In this document: in pieces, positions 12,196 to 21,400 of the stretch | How positions within the stretch are numbered: position 1 is the first letter of the stretch | Layout of the letters: each line of letters starts with the position of its first letter | Assembly (NCBI GenBank): GCA_905221605.1 | Contig: CAJNDS010002723.1 | Coordinates: 900,816 to 964,815 of the forward strand | DNA: 64,000 nucleotides | Origin: Symbiodinium natans | Taxonomy: Eukaryota > Sar > Dinophyceae > Suessiales > Symbiodiniaceae | Direction: 5' to 3' | Made by a program: the position numbers and the translations under genes | Notes under the pieces: generated by a model | The model's database searches: none | What the model saw: the letters and a program-made list of their open reading frames with translations, nothing else | What the model was told of the DNA's origin: nothing

Positions 12196-14999
12196 GGACC
12201 CCTCAAGCCTCATAGGCTTGGAAGCCCAAACCCTGCGCCCTCAACAGGCCTCAGCATGATCATTGAATGGCTACTTACAAGCTTTGGCTTCATCTCTGTG
12301 GCTATTAGATTTCCGAGCTGCTTTTGAGTGCTTGATGTGTTCTTGAAGGAAGCAAGGCACGCATGTTCCGCCGAGAAGGCCACAGGAACTGTCACTTGGT
12401 GAGTGGAGCCCTTGGGATAAGCTGCAAGCATTGGTGGTGTTAGTTCCCACTGATTCTTCTGAATCATTCCCAAGCCACGGTTTTGGGTTTAGGTTTTAGG
12501 GTTTAGGGTTTAGGGTTTTAGGCTTTCGGGTTTCTTAAGGTCAACTTCAAAACTTCAACCCCCCCGTGATGTCATGTCCTGGAGAGGCCGATTCGGTGGC
12601 CGAGAAATTGGACGGATGCCTGTCTGGATGTAGTTTGGGGTTTAGGGCCCCTAAACCCTAAACCCTAAACCCTAAACCCTAAATCCTAAATCCTAAACCC
12701 CAAACCCCAAACCCTAAACCCGGTAAGTTCAAGGCTGTTAAGCGGTCAGGCTTCAGCCCGAGAAACCCCAAGCGTCTACCTCAAGAACCAAGCTGTATTG
12801 GTTCGATTAGGTAACCTACACAATTCTGGTTTAGGGGTTTAGGGTTTAGGGTTTAGGGTTTAGGGTTTAGGGTTTAGGGTTTAGGGTTTAGTTGGCTTGT
12901 AGGGTCCCAGGGTAGGGGTACAGAGCTTCCCGCTGCTGGGCGATGGGGAGGAAGTCTTCTCCGTAACTTTGCTGATCTTTTTGTTTTTTCCAAATATGCG
13001 GGGCCGGAAAACCCAAACCCCCAAACCCTGCTTTTCCCTGTTCTTGAGGGGCCTGACCCTAATCCCAAACCCTAGACACCTCAGTGCGGTTCGTTTGTAA
13101 CCCTAGTGTGGGCGCAGTTCAATTTGGGATTGAGGGTAAGGCCCAAGCCCTACACTCCAAAGAGTCCTAACAGCCTCAACCCCCCTGGGACCCTCAACAC
13201 CTTGCACGCCTGGCGCCACCCTACACCCTAAACCCTAAACCCTAAACCGTAAACCCTAAACCCTAAACCCTAAACCCTAAACCGTTTTCTGAGTAGCGTG
13301 CGCGAGTCGACATTTTAATGGCCCTTAGCTGTTTCGAGGGGCTTCCACGCTCAGGATCCGAACTGCCCAGACCTCGGCGGAATGATTCCACAAGTCCCGA
13401 GGTCTAGGGTTTAGCAACAAAGGGTTTGGGCTTTAGGGTTTAGGGTTTAGGGTTTAGGGTTTAGGGAGTCCGGATGCATTTAGGGTTTAGGGTTTAGGGT
13501 TTGGGGTTTAGGACGCCTTAGGTGCAAAAGGGTCCTTTTCTTCTGGGCCCTGCGGCTCCCGGCTGATTGGACAGGGCTCTGGGTTCAAGAAGGGTTTTAG
13601 GGTTTTAGGGTTTAGGGTTTAGGGTTTAGGGTTTAGGATTTAGGATTTAGGGTTTAGGGCAAAGACTGCTAGATTAGGATCCCCTCTCGTTCGGAGTTCC
13701 TACTTCACTGGGGCTGGGCTGTTTTGTTTCCCCTCCGGGCTTTTCTGGGCTTGGGTAATGGCAAGCTTAAGAGGTCCGGGCGAAGAATTACCTGCAGAAC
13801 GATCGGCGATGAGGACTGGAGCTGGGGACACCACCTGGCAGCCCTTCAAATTCTTTGGCCAACTGAACTCCATCTCGACTTGAATTGGGTTGCGCAGGCG
13901 GATCCAAGCCTTACAGAAGTGTGAGCTCAAAGTTCTTCTTGGTTTGGGGTTTAGGGTTTAGGGTTTAGGGTTTAGGGTTTAGGGTCATGGACAGCGTGCC
14001 CCGCAAGCCTTGAATCTCCTCGGAAAACCACAAGAGTCCCAAATGTCAGTACCGCGAAGGCCGAAGGCTAAGGCCATAGGGGGCCTCAAGCTGCTGCACC
14101 GGCCGAGCAGAAACCGCTAAGCCTCACTTCACTAAACCATCCTAAGCCCTATAAGACCTAAATTAACCCCCTGCTTGACGGCTATCGAAGACAAACCTCA
14201 AACCCTGAACTCTGAACCCTAAACCCTGAACCCTAAACCCTAAACCCTGAACCCTAAACCTGAACCAGAGGAGCGCGAACGCATTGAGCGCAGCTGACCC
14301 ATGAGTGATGGAGCCCGTTGGCCAGCTGGCGGTTCAGGGGAAAAGGGTTCAGCGTTTAGGGCGAGTATTTGCAAAGCCTGCTGCAAAAGGGGTTTCGGGT
14401 TTAGACTTTCCGGCCAGGGCATCATAGCCCGGATGCAAAAAAAGGGATTCCTGGACCATGTCGGACCTAAACCCTAAACCCTAAACCCTAAACCCTAAAC
14501 CCTAAACCCTAAACCCTAAACCCTAGACCCTAGACCCTAAACCCTAAAGCCTTAGAAAATGACCACACGAGTTTGAGACGAGGTCGACTCGCTGGTCGAC
14601 TAGGGCCCAACGCTGCTGGCATCCAAAGACATAAGAATCATCGTGGAGGGGAGACGGGTTTAGGGCTTAGGGTTTAATTACCCTAAACCCTAAACCCGGT
14701 TAGGGTTTCGGGTTTTTCGGGATTATGGGGTTTGTGGTTTCGGGTTTAGGGAGTTGTGCCACCTCAGTGAGCTGAAGCCGCAAGTGTGAGGAATTTAAGC
14801 AACTTCGAAGAGTTTAGGGTTTAGGGTTCAGGGTTTAGGGTTTAGGGTTTAGGGTACAGGGACCCGACCGCCGCCGGATGGCCCGGGAATGAATCTCAAG
14901 GCATACGTTGGGAGGCTTCGTGCAGATGCTCAGGGAAAGCCTCCACAGAGCTTTGCGGCACCGCGAGGGTTTGTAGGGGCCAGAGCCTGCGCCCAAGAA

Positions 15000-15275
15000 A
15001 GGGTTTAGGGTTGGGTTTAGGGTTTAGGGTTTAGGGTTTAGGGTTTAGGGTTTAGGGTTTAGGGTTTAGGGTTTAGGGTTTAGGGTTTAGGGTTTAGGGT
15101 TTAGGGTTTAGGGTTTAGGGTTTAGTGTTTATGGTTTAGGGTTTAGGGTTTAGGGTTTAGGGTTTAGGGTTTAGGGTTTAGGGTTTAGGGTTTAGGGTTT
15201 AGGGTTTAGGGTTTAGGGTTCAGGGTTTAGGGTTTAGGGTTTAGGGTTTAGGGTTCAGGTATAGGGTTTAGATGA
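15000..15275 (+). repeat. Long interstitial telomere-like array (TTTAGGG)
   Basis: About 38 TTTAGGG units in roughly 275 nt, with single-unit variants TTTAGTG, TTTATGG and TTCAGGG. It is one of the longest arrays in the window. Confidence 0.93.
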
Positions 15276-17034
15276 GATGCGAACCCCACATCTCGAGCCC
15301 CAGTCCTGTGCAAGAAGCCTTCGTGGTTCCACTTTGGCGGGAGGCGTGCCAGCGGGGCCATGCGGAGCATGGATTCAGAAACCCCTAAACCCTAAACCCT
15401 AAACCCTAAACCCTCATTCCTCCTTGCAGCTGCGCCCCATGCGTCGACAGCATTTCCTCAGAATAGGATCGCAACACAAGCGCGCGAGGGGGGGGGGGGT
15501 TGGTTTAATCGAGGTGTCGTTTGTGTATTTGACCGATGCTTCGCTGGGAGTAGCTCCGAAGCTCTAATCGGTGGTGGGCCTAGTAGATCTGTTAGCAAAG
15601 AGTAGCCTGCGTATGCACTAATTTCTCGGTCAACCTGTTTAGATAAATTGGTTATAAAAATAATAGTGTATTCCTGAATTTCAGATCTTTGTTGGCCAAA
15701 CCTTCATACATAAGCTGTAGCATTCCTCAACATTGCATCCTTGTAGACCTAGTTCATGCGAAATATGTTGTATATGCTGTATTTATAGGTTTCTTATGTA
15801 GTTTGGAGTCTGCGCAAGGCGCTTGAATCCGCGCGCCTGTCCAATCAGGCCAGCCATCTCGCAGTTTCGGCTTCGGCAGCATGCGTTCCCATTATGGCTG
15901 TGACATACCGGGGCTTTACGGTTTAGGGTATAGGGGTTTAGGGTAAAAAAGAAAAGGGTTTACAAGGCTGAGCGTTTTAGGTCTAGGGGTTTAAGGTTTA
16001 CGGCTGACGGCTGAGGTCGGGTGGACCAAAGGCTTCGTACTATTGCAACAGGAGCCCGAAAGGGACCATACCGGGAACTGTGGCTAAGTCTTGGCACAGA
16101 CGGCCATATGGAAGACTTTGCAAGGCCAATTGCAGCATGTTCGGCGCATGAAGACGCAGGAGCAAAATGGAGAGGATGTTGCGCAAGTTTGAGCCTGGGA
16201 TTGCCACGACCGACTGCACGCCCTTGTTCAGATCTCCCTCGACCCGGATTCCTAAACCCTACCGTGCCGGAGGGAAGAAAGACCCTACAACACCCAGCTT
16301 CAGGCTTTATGTGCGGTACTGTTGTGCTCTGACTCACTGACAACTTGTGTTGACTCGGCTGTACCATCGAATAGGCTTGGGGAACTCATCCACAAACCGA
16401 AAAGCATCAACAACTTAAAGCGTTTCCTGGAATTCCACCATGTGAGTAGGTTTCCATACTCCAATGCCTGCAAAACTTCGAGCATGAATGCGACAAGCAT
16501 CAGAAGGTTTACTTTATGAAGTGATTCTTGACTTCTGTTCCAGCCCCATGAAACTAAAACCCTCAACCCCACCCTCCGCCCCCCCACACACTGCCCTGAG
16601 TTTAGATAACCCCAATATCAATACATTGCATATATATATATACATATAAGACAAGGCGTAAGGGACTAAAAAAGGCTCCCGAGGATGAGCCATTATGGCA
16701 ACCCTGCCTCAAAAAAACCCAAACCTACTTCTTTTAGAGGTTACTCGGATAGAGCCCCTTTTCCGGATTCTTGCACAACCTACACACAACCTACATAAAT
16801 GTAGCTTCTGGGGTTCTTTTCAGGTATACCCCCCCCCCCCCCCCACAAGCCCAGACAGCCTCAGAGGGAGTGCATGCGAGTGGTGAGGGTTTCGTTGTGG
16901 AGGCCTGGGGCTTCGGGGTCTGCCTGGGCCCCCTGGGTCGGTTTAGGGTTTAGGGTTTAGGGTTTAGGGTTTAGAGCTCCACTCGCCGCGGCCAGATTTC
17001 CTCTCTCATCCTGCCACGGGGGTGACCTTGGCCT

Positions 17035-17150
17035 CAGGGTTTAGGGTTTAGGGTTTAGGGTTTAGGGTTTAGGGTTTAGGGTTTAGGGTTTAGGGTTTAG
17101 GGTTTAGGGTTTATTTAGGGTTTAGGGTTTAGGGTTTAGGGTTTAGGGCT
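17035..17150 (+). repeat. Interstitial telomere-like array (TTTAGGG)
   Basis: About 15 TTTAGGG units with one phase break (TTTATTTAGGG). It lies about 65 nt upstream of a family C introner end. Confidence 0.9.
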
Positions 17151-17214
17151 CCGGGTCTAGAAGGGGCAGGGATACCTTGGCAAGGGCTATGTCTACATCC
17201 GTGCGTCTGCAAGG

Positions 17215-17290
17215 GTTGGTAGCCCAGTGGTAACCTTTTCCCTGTTTTTGGGGTTCAAGGTTCCCTAAAAAGGGCCCGTAAGAGAAGGTG
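17215..17290 (+). mobile_element. Family C introner, left end
   Basis: TTGGTAGCCCAGTGG and GGGTTCAAGGTTCCC are conserved. The right inverted repeat is not recognisable, so the copy is truncated or decayed. Confidence 0.6.
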
Positions 17291-17811
17291 ATAGGGTGCC
17301 GCCCCAAAGGATTGTAGCTAGTGCTGGCGCTCTCCACTGTGCGGCGAGCCACGACCCTGGTGGTTCTTCACCTTTGCCGGCATGGCGTCGCATCCTTGGC
17401 ATTTTGAGCGCGAGGGACAACAGGGCACTGACAGGGTGTTCGATGCTTCGGGCGTTCTTTTAGGGCTGGGGCCGCATGGCCACGTAAATGATATTGTTCC
17501 GTTGAAAGCTCGGGATGTTGCAAGGACGACAAATTGAACAAGTCTTGTGGTTCTGTGGCTCTTGCTGGGTGAATGTTGGACATGACAGCCACACTGTGAC
17601 ATCAACCACCTGTCAAGACATTCAAGCATGGCAGATCGCCCCATCCTGAATCCTGCACGCTCTGCAACGCGTGGAAGAGCCCTACAGCGGCCGTGCATCT
17701 TTGTCAAGCAGTGCCGCTGTGACCTGTCTTTTTACCTTATCTGTCTGTACCAATTCCAGCATGGGATTGCATTTTCGTCTCCGTTTCTCTGTGTTTGTTT
17801 TTGTTTTTTTT

Positions 17812-17814
<3 letters not shown>

Positions 17815-17861
<47 letters not shown>

Positions 17862-17961
17862 GGTGTGGGTGTGTGTGTGTGTGTGTGTCTCTCTCCCTCT
17901 CTCTCTCCTCTCTCTCTCTCTCTCCCTCCCTCCCTCCCTCTCTCTCTCTCTCTCTCTCTCT
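17815..17961 (+). repeat. GT then CT microsatellite
   Basis: (GT)n grades through GGGTGGGTGG into (CT)n and CCCT-rich units. It generates long spurious open frames on both strands. Confidence 0.95.
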
Positions 17962-18466
17962 TTGTCTGTGTGTACGCCTGCTCCCCTGTGCGCGCCTGCT
18001 GAAGGTCCAGTCCAAAGGCAGTTCGACTTAGCTCGAAAGCTGAGCTGGAGGCCGGGAGGGCTTGCTGGATGCTGAGGTTTTTGCCGGGTCTGACACACCA
18101 GTTGTTTGATCAGCACATGGCCCTGGCCCCGGTCACACACGCCGCAGCAAAGTCCTGATAGTTGTAGGGCTTAGGGAGACCTGGGTCAGAAGCAGGAATT
18201 CATGTCAGAGAAACACGGTGCACAGCGTACACTAACCCCCTGGTGGCCGCGGCTCAAGGATCATTCCACCGAACCGTTCTTTTCACGTTGGCCTTGCGCC
18301 TTCTCTTTCTTGAGGCTTTACCTGCCACATCGACAAGCACATGAGCTGTACGTTGAGACGTATAGGGTAGTAGAGGGCCATGCTGGAATCCTTCGGGTGA
18401 TTTCGGGCCTTGGGTTTGTTGGGGGAGGCTTCTTTGCCAGCTTAAACCGTCCTTGCACTGCTCCCG

Positions 18467-21400
18467 ATGGCGCCTTGGGCAGTGCTGACAGCCCTCTTCG
18501 TCGGCCTTTTCTGGCCGGCGGCAGCCTGCGACCTGGAGGAGGGCGATGCTTACTTCTCCAACAGCTGAACTTTGAACTTTTTGGGTTCCCTTTTTTAGTA
18601 GGAATAATAAAGTTAACAATTTTTTGCCCTTGGTTATTGGAGAAGTAAGGATGCGGCCGAGTGCACCACGGGCTTCTTGCAGTCGGGCCTCCACCTTCAA
18701 GTGCGGATGCAGCACGAGGTCGTACCGGTCCCGGCGGCGCCGCAGCACCGCTCGACAAACTGCTCCGGCCGGCCTTTGGTCGACGACCTCCTCCCTCCCC
18801 TGAGCCTCCTTGCCGAGGAGCGGGTCTTGCAGGAGCTCGGCTTTTCCGCCTGGCGCGAACACTGCCCGGCCGAGGGGTCACCTCCAGCGTTGCCTTGTCA
18901 TAGTTGGTACCATTTTACGTTTTTAAAAGTGCTTAAACCCTATAAGGAATAAACAGTTAGATTTTTCAATATCATCCCAACCATGAACTAGGTTGGACCT
19001 CCTGCAGTCCCACCGCCTCGCCGACGTCGCCGCGGAGAACCGCTGGGCCTTGTGGATCGCCATGGGATGGCTCTCCGTTGCTAGGACGCGGAGGGGGCCC
19101 TTATTTTATTTCCTTTTTTTTAGGGTTGGGGTTCCCTTCTATTCCCTTATACTCCCCTTAAAACTCCTAGGTTAGGTTACTCCTGGGTCTAGGTTGCCAT
19201 GGGCCTCATCGTCTGGTCCTTTGCGCTGGTCGCCGTGGTCCCGGCCAAGGAGAAGGATCGCCGCCAGCTCAAGGAGCCCTTGGCCGACCAGGAGCGCGCG
19301 TACCAGCAGGGCGTCACGCGCTGGATTGGCCTCTCTTGGCTGGATGAGCTCTTGGGGCGCTATGGCAAGTCGGCGCACCCGAAGATCGATGAGAGTGAGC
19401 TTTCGTGGAACCGGCAGTCCCTGCGGGACTTCCAGCCGCACCTGACCATCCAGGCACACTGGGATGCCGAGGTGAAACTTTGTCATAGTTGGGTAACATT
19501 TTACATCTTTGAAAGGTACTGAAACCCAACAAAGGAATAGAAATTTAGATGTTTAATATTATCACAACGATGAACTAGGAAAGCCGTTGGGGGCGACGTG
19601 GACAAGGTGTCCTTGGCCAAGGTGATCTTCAAGTCCTTGGGTGCCAAGACCATGCTGGCCATGTGGTTCGCCAGCTTCGGGGAGGAGTTCCTCAACGGCG
19701 TCTGCATGGTCTGGGCCTTGAACAAGTTCCTCACGACCTTGGAGAACATGGAGAACCTTCAGAATGCGTCTCCTGGCATTCACCTGAGCTACCTGGTGCC
19801 GACGATCCAATGCGTCGTCCTGATTTGGGGTGTGCCCTTCGTCTATCGAATCTTCTCCATCTCAGTGGTGCTGATACTTGTTCATAGTGGGGTAACATTT
19901 TGTACTTTTTTAAGGGTACGGAAACCCAATAAGGAATGGATATTTAAATTTGTAGTACCATCCCAACCATGAACTTCATAGGATGGACGGGCACATCTCC
20001 AACTTCGTGACCTCGGGTCTGGCGTCGATGGTCTTCCAAAAGGCGCTGCACCTTTCGGCCGGCAGCTCGTCCGAGAAGTCCAGGGAGACAAGCCAGCAGG
20101 AGATGCCGAACATCGTGCAGGTGCTTAACCAGGACATCATGGGCACTTGGACGGACTTGGCACAGCCAATGGCCCGGCTGGTCAACGCCCCCCTCAACAT
20201 CGGAATCCTCATGGGCATGCTGATCGCGGAGGTGAAGGCGGCAGGATTTGTCGGATCGACCTACGTGATCCCCTTCGTCATAATCATCTTCCTGGTTCTG
20301 CAGTGGCGCCTCTCCTGGTATCGCCGATACCAGACCGCCACCGACCGACGCATTCGCTGGTTGCAGGAGTCGCTGACCCACATTCGCACGATCAAGGCCC
20401 CGATATATTTTTATTACTTTTTTATTCATATTAATAAACCCCAAGAGGATATGAAACACCTTATGTTTATTCAGGTTCTAAGGGGAGTGCAGAGAGGCCC
20501 TTTCCTGGGAGAAGCTCGCCTTCGAGCGCAGCGCCGCCGGCAGGGCTCTGGAGTTGAGCTGCCTGCGTGGCTCGATGTTGATCACGGGCATCCTCACGGC
20601 CCTGGGCCCCACCGTCCCTGTCGGCGTGCTGCTGTGCACGATGCTGTATTTCCTCGAGGTGGACGGGAACATCAAGGCGCACCAGGTCATCGTCGTGTCG
20701 CGGATCATCGGGGCCGCCCTGAACGCAGTGGCCATCATCCTCGTCGGGCTCCTTACTTCTCCAACAGCTGAACTTTAAACTTTTTGGGTTCCCTTGAACA
20801 ATAAAGTTCAACCCCTTTTTTTTGCCCTTGGTTCTTGGGGAAGCAAGGCTCCAGAAGTTCATCGAGGTGCCCAATGCCTTCAACCGCATCCGCCGCTTCA
20901 TGTCGCAGGCGGACAGGCCGCAGCACGAGAGCCAGGCTCGCCAGGCTGGTTCCTTTGTCATGGTTGGGGGGGGGGGGGGGGGGGGGGTAGCATTTTTTAA
21001 CGATTTTTAATATAAGGGTACTTAGACTCAATTATAAGGAGTTTAAATTTTTTAGTGGGGCAACATGTTTTTACATTTTTAAGGGTACTTAAACCCAATA
21101 AGGAATATGAATTTCAATTTTTAATATTATCCCAACCATGAGGTTCAGGCCCGGGCCACATGCTGCGAGTCTCCGGCAGCTTCACCTACACCGAGGAGGA
21201 GGCGCCGGTGCTGCGGAATCTCGACGTCAGCTTCAGCCGCGGAGAGCTCGTGGCCGTGGTTGGGGGCGTGGCCTCGGGCAAGTCCTCCTTCCTGAACGCC
21301 TTGCTGGGAGAGCTCTACCCCATCGGCACCGCCACCGTGGACACCCCGCCCCCAGAGTCGGGCAAGATCGCCTTCTGCGCACAGGTGCCTTGGATCTTCG

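Larger units (their letters stand above)
9265..18466. other. Repeat-rich intergenic region without a supported gene
   Basis: This holds family C introner copies (9270, 17215), a family E left end (10026), large telomere-like arrays (10680-10808, 12025-12195, 14463-14550, 15000-15275, 17035-17150), an AT-rich (ATAGTATA-type) block at 10912-11105, poly-C at 11389-11408, and a GT/CT microsatellite at 17815-17961. A coding-like stretch at 9873-9955 and one at 14889-14985 (reading MNLKAYVGRLRADAQGKPP) lie between arrays. They may be exons of unrecognised genes. Confidence 0.5.

Noticed and set aside
10680-15275. Arrays as true chromosome ends or a CRISPR array
   Set aside because: Repeats are 7-nt telomere units without spacers, and flanking unique sequence continues on both sides, so neither a terminus nor CRISPR.
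16021-16587. Overlapping open frames on both strands (103, 135 and 95 codons)
   Set aside because: Competing frames on both strands, no recognisable family, and none has the codon bias of the verified exons.
17628-18140. Frames of 124-152 codons rich in Ser/Leu/Val or Arg/Glu/His
   Set aside because: Products of the GT/CT microsatellite.
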